Positions 17,205 through 25,159 of a stretch of DNA of 40,857 bases are shown here, one piece after another. The DNA comes from CAIMUM01 sp034429715 (GTDB lineage: Bacteria; Chloroflexota; Dehalococcoidia; GIF9; UBA5629): positions 1 to 40,857 of the forward strand of contig DAOUFR010000027.1 in NCBI GenBank assembly GCA_034429715.1, in the 5' to 3' direction. The translations under genes were made by a program, and so were the position numbers. How positions within the stretch are numbered: the stretch's first letter is position 1; each line of letters starts with the position of its first letter. The notes under the pieces were generated by a model. The model saw nothing but the letters and a program-made list of their open reading frames with translations. It was not told the origin of the DNA and ran no database searches.

Positions 17205-18731
17205 ATGCGCATAAATAAGAAGATACTATTACTCTATCCCGAATACCCCGACACTTTCTGGAGCTTCAAACACGCTCTCAAATTCGTCTCAAAGAAGGCG
17301 GCCTTCCCGCCTCTCGGCCTGCTGACCGTGGCGGCCATGCTCCCCACCGAATGGGAACTGAAACTGGTGGATATGAACACGGGGCGGTTGAGCGATAAGG
17401 ACATCCAGTGGGCTGATATGGTTTTTATCAGCGCCATGGTGGTGCAGAAGGACTCTGCCAAGGCCGTTATCAAGCGCTGCAAGAAGCTGGGCGCGACTGT
17501 GGTGGCCGGAGGACCGCTATTCACCACGCAGCACGAGGAATTCTCCTGCGTGGACCATTTCGTGCTGGACGAGGCTGAAGTCACCCTGCCCCCCTTCCTC
17601 TCAGACCTGGAAAAGGGCTGCCTGCAAAGGATGTATACTTCCAAGGTCAGGCCCGATATCAATATCACACCGATACCGCGCTGGGATCTGGTCCAGAAAA
17701 AGAAGTACTCATCTATGGTTGTCCAGTATTCCCGCGGCTGCCCCTTTGACTGCGAGTTCTGCGATATCGTTGTGCTCAACGGTCACATGCCGCGCACCAA
17801 GGGACGCGAGCAGATGATCAGGGAGCTGGATGCGCTTCATGCCACCGGCTGGCGGGACAGCGTCTTTATCGTGGATGACAATTTCATCGGCAACAAGAAG
17901 AAGCTGAAAGCTGAGATGCTGCCGGCCATCATCGAATGGTCACAGAAAAGGCATTTCCCCTTTTCCTTCCACACGCAGACGTCCATCAACCTGGCCGATG
18001 ACAACGAACTGACGGGGCTGATGACAAAAGCTAATTTCAACATGGTATTCATCGGCATCGAATCCCCCAATAAGCAGAGCCTGACTGAATGCGGCAAATC
18101 ACAGAACTCGAGCCGTGACCTCATCGCCGCTGTAAAGAAGCTTCAGCACGCCGGCCTGGAGGTGCAGGGAGGGTTCATCGTGGGATTCGACAGCGATCCG
18201 CTGTCGATTTTCCAGGACGTTATCAATTTCGTGCAGAACAGCGGTGTGGTGACGGCTATGGTAGGCCTCTTGAATGCTCCCAGCGGCACGCGCCTGCATA
18301 AGCGCCTTGAGAGCGAGAACCGCCTCACCGGCAGCAGCTTCTCGGGCAACAACACCGACGTCTCCATCAATTTCGTACCGAAGATGAACGTTAACAAACT
18401 GATGGACGGCTACCGTAGAATAATCAATACGATCTATGCGCCCAACCAGTACTACGCAAGGGTAAAGACATTCCTGCGAGAGTACCGGCCTAAACGGCAG
18501 AAGATCTCGATTATGAAATCGCAGAATATCGGGGCGTTTTTCAAGTCGCTCTGGGTGTTGGGAGTTCAGGGCAAGGAACGCTGGCATTTTTGGGACCTCA
18601 TGTTTTGGACAGCGTTTAAACGCCCGCGTTCGTTCTCTCTATCGATATCCATGGCAATCTACGGTTTCCACTTCCGCAAAATAGCGGAGGCAAGCACCCG
18701 TCAACTCAAGTTGGCTCAAGCTGTAATATAG
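17205..18731 (+). CDS. Cobalamin-binding radical SAM protein (DUF4070, HpnP-like)
   Basis: The N-terminal B12-binding domain (about 1-150) is followed by a radical SAM domain with the cluster motif C179-x3-C183-x2-C186 in SRGCPFDCEFCDI, and a C-terminal region of the DUF4070 type (about 390-508, with YRRIINTIYAPNQYYARVKTFLREY). The whole 508-residue architecture and phrases such as NFIGNKKKLK and GFIVGFDSDP match the group containing the hopanoid C-2 methylase HpnP, but that group is large and the substrate is unknown. Class B radical SAM enzymes typically methylate unactivated carbons. It is a single gene with its own -10 box, and is isolated by a strong terminator. The neighbouring SAM-cycle operon would supply its cofactor. 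Confidence 0.88.
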   Translation: MRINKKILLLYPEYPDTFWSFKHALKFVSKKAAFPPLGLLTVAAMLPTEWELKLVDMNTGRLSDKDIQWADMVFISAMVVQKDSAKAVIKRCKKLGATVVAGGPLFTTQHEEFSCVDHFVLDEAEVTLPPFLSDLEKGCLQRMYTSKVRPDINITPIPRWDLVQKKKYSSMVVQYSRGCPFDCEFCDIVVLNGHMPRTKGREQMIRELDALHATGWRDSVFIVDDNFIGNKKKLKAEMLPAIIEWSQKRHFPFSFHTQTSINLADDNELTGLMTKANFNMVFIGIESPNKQSLTECGKSQNSSRDLIAAVKKLQHAGLEVQGGFIVGFDSDPLSIFQDVINFVQNSGVVTAMVGLLNAPSGTRLHKRLESENRLTGSSFSGNNTDVSINFVPKMNVNKLMDGYRRIINTIYAPNQYYARVKTFLREYRPKRQKISIMKSQNIGAFFKSLWVLGVQGKERWHFWDLMFWTAFKRPRSFSLSISMAIYGFHFRKIAEASTRQLKLAQAVI

Positions 18732-18778
18732 CCCTTAATTGCACCAGGATGGTGCGCATATTCAATCCCGCTAATAAT

Positions 18779-18808
18779 AAGGGCCCGCTTCGATCGAAGC
18801 GGGCCCTT
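18779..18808. terminator. Bidirectional intrinsic terminator (perfect 30-bp palindrome)
   Basis: A fully self-complementary GC-rich sequence (15-bp arms, GGGCCCGCTTCGA and its complement flanked by AA/TT) lies between the convergent radical SAM gene and rpsI. The plus strand continues TTTCGTTT; the minus strand continues TTATTATTAG. It can terminate both the radical SAM transcript and the 20-kb ribosomal cluster. Confidence 0.85.
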
Positions 18809-18834
18809 TCGTTTGGCTGTTGTGTCGCGCAACT

Positions 18835-19230
18835 TTAACGCTTGGTGTACTGCGGCGCCTTGCGGGCCCGTTTCAGACCGTATTTCTTCCGTTCTTTGAT
18901 GCGAGGATCACGGGTCAGCAGGCCGTGCTGCCGTAACGGGCTCTTGTAACTCTCATTGAGGCTAACCAGGGCACGGGCTATGCCGTGTTTAATAGCGCCC
19001 GCCTGGCCTGTCATGCCGCCGCCGGTTACTTTTATCTCCACATTGTATTTTCCGACCGTGTCGGTGACAGTAAACGGCATCTCGATCATGCGCCTGTGGT
19101 CAACCAGAGTGAAAAGCTCCTGATAAGGTTTGCCGTTGATTACAATATTGCCCGATCCGGATGATACTCTAACCTGCGCTATGGCGCACTTTCTTCTGCC
19201 TGTTCCACGATTATATGTTGCTGTACTCAT
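18835..19230 (-). CDS. rpsI: 30S ribosomal protein S9
   Basis: S9 reaches the ribosomal P site with its C-terminal tail. The 131-residue protein has GTGRRKCAIAQVRVSSGSGNIVING at the start, VTGGGMTGQAGAIKHGIARAL in the middle and the conserved basic end KKYGLKRARKAPQYTKR, including the terminal arginine that contacts P-site tRNA. It overlaps the rplM stop by 4 nt (ATGA) and is the final gene of the ribosomal supercluster, followed by the palindromic terminator. Confidence 0.98.
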   Translation of the reverse strand: MSTATYNRGTGRRKCAIAQVRVSSGSGNIVINGKPYQELFTLVDHRRMIEMPFTVTDTVGKYNVEIKVTGGGMTGQAGAIKHGIARALVSLNESYKSPLRQHGLLTRDPRIKERKKYGLKRARKAPQYTKR

Positions 19231-19676
19231 TTGCGGGTGCTCCCTTTGTCAGATTCTTTTATGCCGGCCAGTTGCGCCTCGTGGGGATGTTTATCGCCAG
19301 CATATACCTTCAATTTTTTATACATGGCCCTGCCCAGCGTGCTGTTGGGCAGCATGCCCTTAACAGCATGCTCAATAACTCGTTCGGGATGCTTCTGCAG
19401 CATCTCGCCGAGCGTCACCGACCTTATGCCGCCCGGATAGCCCGAAACCCTGTGGTATGACTTATTTGAGAGTTTCTTCCCCGTTACCCTTATCTTTTCA
19501 GCATTGATTACTACCACGAAATCGCCTGTATCCATATTGTTGGCGAACATGGCTTTATGCTTTCCGATAAGGAGTTTGGCAATCTGTGTGCACAATCTTC
19601 CCAGGGTCTGGCCGTTGGCGTCCACCAGATGCCATTTCCTTTCGATCTCACTTGCTTTAGGTGCATAGGTTTTCAT
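19227..19676 (-). CDS. rplM: 50S ribosomal protein L13
   Basis: L13 is an early assembly protein of the large subunit. The 149-residue protein starts MKTYAPKASEIERKWHLVDANGQTLGRL and has KHKAMFANNMDTGDFVVVINAEKIRVTGKK and the TLGRAMYKKLKVYAGDKHPHEAQ motif typical of L13. Its ATG lies inside the 3' end of truA (20-nt overlap), and it is coupled to rpsI by ATGA. L13-S9 after truA at the end of the alpha operon is a common bacterial arrangement. Confidence 0.98.
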   Translation of the reverse strand: MKTYAPKASEIERKWHLVDANGQTLGRLCTQIAKLLIGKHKAMFANNMDTGDFVVVINAEKIRVTGKKLSNKSYHRVSGYPGGIRSVTLGEMLQKHPERVIEHAVKGMLPNSTLGRAMYKKLKVYAGDKHPHEAQLAGIKESDKGSTRK

Positions 19677-20448
19677 ATTTAAACTCCGAATTATCCGCGT
19701 AAATAACTTTTACCAGACAAAGGCCGTGCGCCGGTGCTGTGGGCCCGGCCAGGCTCAATTTTTTCATCTCCAATATATCTTTAAATTCCTCTATTCCAAT
19801 TTTCCCCATCCCGACCCTTACCAGTGTGCCCACAATATTGCGCACCTGGTGCGTTAAGAACGATTTGGCCTTAACGCTGAAGGCTATTAAATCGCCCTCA
19901 CGCGTTATTCCCGCATCGTAAATAGTTCGTACCGTGCTCTCCTCCCTGTCCCACTCTGTAACAAAAGAAGCAAAATCATGCTCGCCTATGAGCAATTTGC
20001 TGGCCAGGTCCATGCGCCCGGTGTCCAGCTCTGCTGCCACATGGTAATAAATATCATTCCCCAGGGATGCCCGCGACCTCCTGTTTAATATCAGATACCT
20101 GTACTCACGGCTGACGGCATCCTTCATAACATTGAACCTGGCTGAAACTTCGCCGGCCATGAGGACCGAGATATCCCGTGGCAGGTAATGGTTTAGTCCG
20201 CTGACGAATACTTTCGCAGGAAATGCTGAGCCAGTCCTGAAGCTAACCACCTGGCCTTTGGCATGAACGCCTGTATCAGTCCTGCAGGCAGCGATGACGC
20301 GCCGCCCCTCGCCCGTCAGCTTGAGTATAGCCTTCTCAATCTCATCCTGTATTGTAGGCTGAGCTTTCTGCCACTGGAAGCCGAAATAACGTCCGCCGTT
20401 ATATTCGACCACGAGAACAATTTTTCTTAACTTGTTAAAGATCTCCAC
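19657..20448 (-). CDS. truA: tRNA pseudouridine(38-40) synthase
   Basis: TruA isomerises uridines 38-40 in the anticodon stem-loop of many tRNAs. The 263-residue protein has the catalytic aspartate in the motif CRTDTGVHAKGQVVSF (about 55-70) and the second conserved region with SFLTHQVRNIVGTLVRVG near the C-terminal half. The start is GTG at 20448; SD support is weak, and no better start is visible before YNGGRYFGFQ. It lies 14 nt after rplQ and overlaps rplM by 20 nt. Confidence 0.95.
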   Translation of the reverse strand: MEIFNKLRKIVLVVEYNGGRYFGFQWQKAQPTIQDEIEKAILKLTGEGRRVIAACRTDTGVHAKGQVVSFRTGSAFPAKVFVSGLNHYLPRDISVLMAGEVSARFNVMKDAVSREYRYLILNRRSRASLGNDIYYHVAAELDTGRMDLASKLLIGEHDFASFVTEWDREESTVRTIYDAGITREGDLIAFSVKAKSFLTHQVRNIVGTLVRVGMGKIGIEEFKDILEMKKLSLAGPTAPAHGLCLVKVIYADNSEFKYENLCT

Positions 20449-20462
20449 CGCGAAAGTGAATC

Positions 20463-20816
20463 TTACTCCACCATCTCGATAAGCGCCATGGGCGCCCGGT
20501 CACCTTCGCGGGATCCCAGCTTTAAAACACGTGTGTAGCCGCCCGGGCGCGATTTATACCTCGGTGCGTACTCGGTAAATACTTTTTCAACAACCTGCTC
20601 GTCGTAGATAAAGGCCAACGCCCGCCTTCTCGAGGCCAGGCTTCCCTCTTTGCCCAGGGTGATCATTTTATCAGCCAGTCCCCTGGCTTCCTTGGCCTTG
20701 GGCAGCGTTGTAGTGATCTTGCCGTGATTCAGCAGATCCGTAACAAGGTTGCGGTACAAAGACCAGCGATGCGCTGTCGGTCTGCCCAGTTTTTTCCCTG
20801 ATAACCTGTGTCTCAT
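20463..20816 (-). CDS. rplQ: 50S ribosomal protein L17
   Basis: L17 lies near the peptide exit tunnel. The 117-residue protein begins MRHRLSGKKLGRPTAHRWSLYRNLVTDLLNHGKITTTLPKAKE, the hallmark of L17, and ends in the standard GDRAPMALIEMVE. It starts within the rpoA stop (ATGA overlap), the usual alpha-operon coupling. Confidence 0.98.
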   Translation of the reverse strand: MRHRLSGKKLGRPTAHRWSLYRNLVTDLLNHGKITTTLPKAKEARGLADKMITLGKEGSLASRRRALAFIYDEQVVEKVFTEYAPRYKSRPGGYTRVLKLGSREGDRAPMALIEMVE

Positions 20817-21844
20817 TCGTTGTCACCTTCAGTGTCGGCGCTCTTAGCGCGCTTCTTCTTTTTATCTTTCTCAATAGGGGCGCCTGACGACTCAACTCCC
20901 AGGTCCTTTAATACGACCTCTACTTCCTCCCTCGATTTAACACCGAATCCACCCAGCGACATCAGGCCATCCAGGCCCTTCTCCAGCAGCTGGCCTGTCA
21001 TGGTTATGCCTCCCCGTCTCAGGCTGTTGTATGTATGCGTCGACAGGTTTAATTTCTCCAGAGGCATATTATAAACATCCGCAGGTATCGATTTCTGCCA
21101 GGCTTCACTTTCTTCTTTATCCGCAATCGTCCTGGCCAGGCCGGTGAAACAATTGAACTGCTCGATCAGTACAGCCACGCTTTCAGAGAGGGCTTCGATC
21201 GGGTCTACCGTGTTATCGGTCCAGATCTCCAGTATCAGTCTCTCTTTTCCCGCCCCCTGGCCCGGGCCGCTGCTCTCAACAGCGTAATTGGCGCGTGTAA
21301 CAGGGGAGAACACCGCATCAATGGATATCTCCTTGCTCGTCCCTTCGCTGGTAACGATAATGCCCACGCTGTCACCCATGCCCGCAGGCTGGTATCCCTT
21401 GCCTGCCTTAACCGTGAACTCAATATTCAGTTTAGCTTCACTGGAATCGAGGGTTGCCAGGTAGAGGTCGGGATTAACAATTTCGAAATCGGTCGGGTTC
21501 TCAATAACTATATCGCCGGCCTTCAGGTCGACCTTCCCCTTAACTTTAAGCGTCATTTTGCCCATTTCAGCGGTCTTGGAGAGGAGTTTGATGCGTATGT
21601 CACGCACATTCATTAAAAATTCAGTCACATCCTCTTTCATATTAGGGATGGTGCTGAACTCCTGGGTTATACCCTCGACCAGAACGGACGTAATGGCTGC
21701 GCCGCGCAGAGAACTGAGGAGCACGCGCCGGATGCTGTTGCCCAGTATTACACCGAAGCCTTTCTCCAGCGGCTCGGCAACGAATTTGCCGTAATTCTCA
21801 CGGTATTCGGTACATTCAATTTTTGGCAAAGTTAATTGAACCAA
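20813..21844 (-). CDS. rpoA: RNA polymerase alpha subunit
   Basis: Alpha dimerises to start RNA polymerase assembly and contacts UP elements and activators through its C-terminal domain. The 343-residue protein has the N-terminal domain (about 1-230, with LEKGFGVILGNSIRRVLLSSLRGAAITSV) and the C-terminal domain (about 255-315, with YNSLRRGGI and KSREEVEVVLKDLGV), then a lysine-rich acidic tail of about 20 residues. The start is TTG at 21844 with AGGAGG 4 nt upstream, an unusual start for such an abundant subunit. It follows rpsD by 8 nt. Confidence 0.97.
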   Translation of the reverse strand: MVQLTLPKIECTEYRENYGKFVAEPLEKGFGVILGNSIRRVLLSSLRGAAITSVLVEGITQEFSTIPNMKEDVTEFLMNVRDIRIKLLSKTAEMGKMTLKVKGKVDLKAGDIVIENPTDFEIVNPDLYLATLDSSEAKLNIEFTVKAGKGYQPAGMGDSVGIIVTSEGTSKEISIDAVFSPVTRANYAVESSGPGQGAGKERLILEIWTDNTVDPIEALSESVAVLIEQFNCFTGLARTIADKEESEAWQKSIPADVYNMPLEKLNLSTHTYNSLRRGGITMTGQLLEKGLDGLMSLGGFGVKSREEVEVVLKDLGVESSGAPIEKDKKKKRAKSADTEGDNE

Positions 21845-21852
21845 AAATCCTC

Positions 21853-22488
21853 CTATCGGGAATAGAATTCCACGATCGCTTTCTCGTTGAAATTCGTTTT
21901 TATCTCACCAGCGGCCGGCAGCGATACAATCCGGCCTGTCATATTTTCTTTTTCCAATGACAGCCACGCCGGCACGTCCTTATCCTCAACTTTTTCTACC
22001 AGGGTCTTGTAATACTCGCTCTTTGTGCTCTCTTTGCGCCATTCGACCACGTCACCTGTTTTAACCAGGCAGGAAGGGACATCGGTCCTGCGCCCGTTGA
22101 GCTTGATATGCCCGTGGCGCACGATCTGTCTGGCCTGGCTGCGAGAATCGGCGAATCCCAGGCGGAATACGACATTATCCAGCCGCCTTTCAAGCAGGGC
22201 CACAAGGTTATCACCTGTGATTCCCTGTGCTCTGGATGCCTCCTGGAAAAAGCGGCGGAACTGGCGCTCAAACGTGCCGTATGTATACTTGGCTTTCTGC
22301 TTTTCCATAAGCTGAAGGCCTCGCTCCGACACCTTGGGCCGGCGCTTCCTGCCCGATGCATGGGGGCCGGGAGGTGTATCCCTGCGCTCGAGGGCACATT
22401 TCTCCGTAAAGCACCTCTCACCCTTCAGCATGAGCTTGGTGCCCGTACGACGGCATAAACGACAATAAGCTTCTGTATATCTCGCCAT
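21853..22488 (-). CDS. rpsD: 30S ribosomal protein S4 (zinc-binding type)
   Basis: S4 nucleates assembly of the 16S 5' domain. The 211-residue protein carries an N-terminal zinc site (C9, C12, C26, C31), as in Thermus S4, and the S4 RNA-binding domain (about 95-160, with RLDNVVFRLGFADSRSQARQIVRHGHIKLNGRR). It ends with VEFYSR. It lies 3 nt after rpsK. Many genomes have lost these cysteines, so the zinc form is worth noting. Confidence 0.97.
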   Translation of the reverse strand: MARYTEAYCRLCRRTGTKLMLKGERCFTEKCALERRDTPPGPHASGRKRRPKVSERGLQLMEKQKAKYTYGTFERQFRRFFQEASRAQGITGDNLVALLERRLDNVVFRLGFADSRSQARQIVRHGHIKLNGRRTDVPSCLVKTGDVVEWRKESTKSEYYKTLVEKVEDKDVPAWLSLEKENMTGRIVSLPAAGEIKTNFNEKAIVEFYSR

Positions 22489-22491
22489 TTC

Positions 22492-22884
22492 TTATACTCG
22501 CCTTCTCTTTCTGGGTCTGCATCCATTGTGCGGCACGGGTGTTACATCCCGTATCCCCGACACCACAATGCCCGAGGCCTGGATAGCCCGTATAGCGGCT
22601 TCCCGTCCGCTGCCGGGCCCGCGCACAAAGACCTCGACCTGGCGCAGGCCATGTTCCTTCGCCTTGGCAGCGGCGCCCTGTGCGGCCATCTGGGCCGCGT
22701 ACGGGGTGCCTTTGCGGGACCCTTTAAATCCAGCAGTACCCGAACTGCCCCACGAGATGACGCCGCCTTTAGCGTCCGTCAGCGTAATGATAGTATTGTT
22801 AAAAGTTGATGTTACAAAGGCTTTACCTTCGTGAATCAGCTTCCGTTCGCGTTTTCTTGTTCTGACCTTCTTTTTCTGCGGCAT
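22492..22884 (-). CDS. rpsK: 30S ribosomal protein S11
   Basis: S11 forms part of the platform near the E site. The 130-residue protein has the core AFVTSTFNNTIITLTDAKGGVISWGSSGTAGFKGSRKGTPYAAQMAAQ, the GPGSGREAAIRAIQASG motif and the end DVTPVPHNGCRPRKRRRV, all characteristic. Spacing to rpsM is 17 nt and to rpsD 3 nt. Confidence 0.98.
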   Translation of the reverse strand: MPQKKKVRTRKRERKLIHEGKAFVTSTFNNTIITLTDAKGGVISWGSSGTAGFKGSRKGTPYAAQMAAQGAAAKAKEHGLRQVEVFVRGPGSGREAAIRAIQASGIVVSGIRDVTPVPHNGCRPRKRRRV

Positions 22885-22901
22885 ATCAGCTGGTTACTCC
22901 T

Positions 22902-23291
22902 TTACTTCTTGGTAGCGCCGCGCTTCTGCCCGCGCCCGGCGACGGTCTTCTTGGCCCCACGCTTGGTGCGCGCGTTGGTACGCGTCCTCTGTCCCCGCAC
23001 CGGCAGGTTCCGCTTGTGCCTGATACCACGGCGGCTGCCTATTTCTATCAACCGCTTGACGTTCATGGTGACCTCTTTGCGAAGCTCACCCTCTACGTTA
23101 TAGTCCTTGTCTATCCTTTCACGTATGCGGCTGACTTCCTCATCTGTCAGGTCTTTGACCTTCTTGGTCGGATCTATCTTCAGCGTCTTCAATATCTTTT
23201 TGCTGATGCTCGGTCCTATACCATGGATATACTGTATAGAGAAAAGCACCTGCTTTTCCCTTGGAATGTCTACGCCTGCAATACGAGCCAT
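22902..23291 (-). CDS. rpsM: 30S ribosomal protein S13
   Basis: S13 makes the small-subunit bridges and contacts P-site tRNA. The 129-residue protein starts MARIAGVDIPREKQVLFSIQYIHGIG, has GSRRGIRHKRNLPVRGQRTRTNARTKRG and a long lysine/arginine tail ending GQKRGATKK. It follows rpmJ by 20 nt in the transcript that begins at the promoter upstream of rpmJ. Confidence 0.98.
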   Translation of the reverse strand: MARIAGVDIPREKQVLFSIQYIHGIGPSISKKILKTLKIDPTKKVKDLTDEEVSRIRERIDKDYNVEGELRKEVTMNVKRLIEIGSRRGIRHKRNLPVRGQRTRTNARTKRGAKKTVAGRGQKRGATKK

Positions 23292-23311
23292 GTTCTAATT
23301 TTCTCCTGTGA

Positions 23312-23425
23312 CTATCCCTGGCGCTGCTTGTGTTTAGGGTTCACGCAAATCACCCGCACAACGCCGCGGCGACGGATTATTTTGCACTTCTCACAACGTT
23401 TTTTAACTGAAGCTCTGACCTTCAT
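23312..23425 (-). CDS. rpmJ: 50S ribosomal protein L36 (zinc-binding type)
   Basis: L36 is a 37-residue protein beginning MKVRASVKKRCEKCK and ending VNPKHKQRQG. The zinc ligands C11, C14, C27 and H32 are all present (the C+ form). It sits between infA and rpsM, the standard place. Upstream is 83 nt holding a near-consensus promoter, so it is the first gene of the alpha-operon transcript. Confidence 0.97.
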   Translation of the reverse strand: MKVRASVKKRCEKCKIIRRRGVVRVICVNPKHKQRQG

Positions 23426-23462
23426 TTCCGATATGTCCTCGTTTCCAAAAAAACCGCTTAAT

Positions 23463-23492
23463 ACTATAATCCTTTTATTCACTTTATGTCAA
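23463..23492 (-). promoter_or_regulatory. Sigma70-type promoter before rpmJ (alpha operon)
   Basis: On the minus strand TTGACA (23487-23492) is followed by an 18-nt A/T-rich spacer and TATAGT (23463-23468). The predicted start near 23456 leaves about a 30-nt leader before the rpmJ ATG. It is the best-formed promoter in the window and lies inside the ribosomal supercluster, so rpmJ through rpsI can be expressed separately. Confidence 0.75.
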
Positions 23493-23508
23493 AACAATAC
23501 TCTCTGCC

Positions 23509-23727
23509 TTACTTGAAGCGGTAGGTTATCCTGCCTCTGGTAAGATCGTAAGGCGACAGCTCAACCAGCACTTTATCCGCCGGCAATATCCTGATGTAGT
23601 GTCTACGCATTTTTCCCGATATATGTGCAAGGACCCTGTGACCGTTGGCCAACTCCACTCTAAAAGTAGCATTGGGCAATGATTCAATTACAGTTCCTTC
23701 GACCTCAATTGCTTCTTTTTTATCCAT
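23509..23727 (-). CDS. infA: Translation initiation factor IF-1
   Basis: IF-1 is the small OB-fold factor that occupies the ribosomal A site during initiation. The 72-residue protein shows IEVEGTVIESLPNATFRVELANGHRVLAHISGKMRRHYIRILPADKVLVELSPYDLTRGRITYRFK, full family length. It follows map by 9 nt. The 83-nt gap after it, unusually wide for this cluster, carries the rpmJ promoter. Confidence 0.98.
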   Translation of the reverse strand: MDKKEAIEVEGTVIESLPNATFRVELANGHRVLAHISGKMRRHYIRILPADKVLVELSPYDLTRGRITYRFK

Positions 23728-23736
23728 ATACTGTTC

Positions 23737-24486
23737 TTACGGCATTGTCAGGATCTGGGCTTCTCCGCTCCTGATGGCAATAGTATGCTCAAAATGCGCC
23801 GACAGGCTATGGTCGGCGGTATGTACCGTCCAGCCGTTGGCGTTCTGCCGTGTCTTCCAGCCGCCGGCGTTTACCATCGGCTCAAGCGCGAGTGTCATGC
23901 CCTCTTTCAACTTGAGCCCATCGCCTCTGTTGCCGAAGTTGGGCACCAGCGGGTCCTCATGCATATCCCTGCCGATTCCGTGACCCGAGTATTCCCTGAC
24001 CACGTTGTAACCCTGCTGTTCCACGTAAGTTTGAATAGCTGCCCCGATATCCCCCAGCGTCCCGCCTTCGTACGCTGACGCTATCCCCTGCATCAGGGAC
24101 GTCCGGGCAACTTCCATCAGACGGGTTGCTTCAGGGCTGATCTGGCCGACACCAACGGTAACAGCGGCGTCGCCCTGAAATCCTTTAAAAATGACCCCGA
24201 AATCCAGCGATACTATATCGCCTTCCTTCAGCACTCTGTTGTCAGGTATGCCGTGAACGATCTCATCGTTCACCGATGCACAGATGCTGGCAGGAAAACC
24301 GTTATAGCCTTTGAACGACGCTCTGGCCTCTTTCCACCTGCCCAATTCCTTTTCGGCCAGGTCGTTGAGTTGCCGCGTCTTAATGCCCGGTTTAACTGCT
24401 TGGCTCATTCTCTGTAACACTATCGCTACAATCCTGCCGGCCTCTCGCATGATAGCGATCTCCTCGGCCGATTTAATAATAGTCAT
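23737..24486 (-). CDS. map: Methionine aminopeptidase type I
   Basis: This enzyme removes the initiator methionine from nascent proteins. The 249-residue protein has the pita-bread fold signatures: GFPASICASVNDEIVHGIP with the first histidine, VSLDFGVIFKGFQGDAA (metal Asp residues), YSGHGIGRDMHEDPLVPNFG (metal His) and the glutamate regions MTLALEPMV and HFEHTIAI. No N-terminal SH3-like extension is present, so it is type Ia-like. Its ATG abuts the adk stop directly. Confidence 0.97.
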   Translation of the reverse strand: MTIIKSAEEIAIMREAGRIVAIVLQRMSQAVKPGIKTRQLNDLAEKELGRWKEARASFKGYNGFPASICASVNDEIVHGIPDNRVLKEGDIVSLDFGVIFKGFQGDAAVTVGVGQISPEATRLMEVARTSLMQGIASAYEGGTLGDIGAAIQTYVEQQGYNVVREYSGHGIGRDMHEDPLVPNFGNRGDGLKLKEGMTLALEPMVNAGGWKTRQNANGWTVHTADHSLSAHFEHTIAIRSGEAQILTMP

Positions 24487-25152
24487 TTATTTCTTCTGCT
24501 TCAGTCCTTTAAGAAACTTGACGATATCTTTGCCCACCTCGTTTATGTGCTGATTGCCGTTGCATCTGAAAAGCCTGCCTTTTTTATCATAGTACTCAAG
24601 CAGCGGCATGGTCTGGGCGAAATAAACCTTCAGACGCTCTTTAATAGTCTCTTCTTTATCATCAGCTCTCTGGTAAAGCTCACCTTCACACTTATCGCAC
24701 ACGCCCTCTTTCTTGGGCGGCTGGTTCTTTTGATGGAAGGGGGTCTGACAGGTCCGGCATACCCAGCGTCCGGTCAGTCTGTCGAGCAGCACGCTTTCGG
24801 GCACCTCGATATATATGGCTCTTTCGATCGCTTTGCCCTGCTTCTCCAGCGCGACGTCCAGCGCCCTGGCCTGTTCGAGTGTGCGGGGGAAACCGTCAAA
24901 GACACAGCCGTTTTTGCAGTCTTCTTTTGCAATCCTTTCGAGGATCATCTTGATGGTTATCTCGTCAGGCACCAGTTTTCCGGCTTTCATGTACGATTCC
25001 GCCTGCTTTCCCAGATCGGTCCCGTTCTTCAGCGCATGCCTGAAAAGATCGCCCGACGCAACGTGCGGCAACGACATCTCTTTAACTATAATATCTGCCT
25101 GGGTACCCTTTCCTGCCCCGGGCGCTCCAAGCAATATGAAGAACATTTTCAA
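24487..25152 (-). CDS. adk: Adenylate kinase (zinc-lid form)
   Basis: This enzyme balances ATP, ADP and AMP. The 221-residue protein has the P-loop GAPGAGKGT (9-17), the AMP-binding DGFPR (86-90) and a long LID domain carrying a zinc site C132, C135, C152 and C155. The zinc lid is typical of Gram-positive and many deep-branching bacteria. It lies 7 nt after secY and directly before map, the usual secY-adk-map order. A second ATG at codon 3 is possible as the start. Confidence 0.97.
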   Translation of the reverse strand: MKMFFILLGAPGAGKGTQADIIVKEMSLPHVASGDLFRHALKNGTDLGKQAESYMKAGKLVPDEITIKMILERIAKEDCKNGCVFDGFPRTLEQARALDVALEKQGKAIERAIYIEVPESVLLDRLTGRWVCRTCQTPFHQKNQPPKKEGVCDKCEGELYQRADDKEETIKERLKVYFAQTMPLLEYYDKKGRLFRCNGNQHINEVGKDIVKFLKGLKQKK

Positions 25153-25159
25153 ATCCTCC

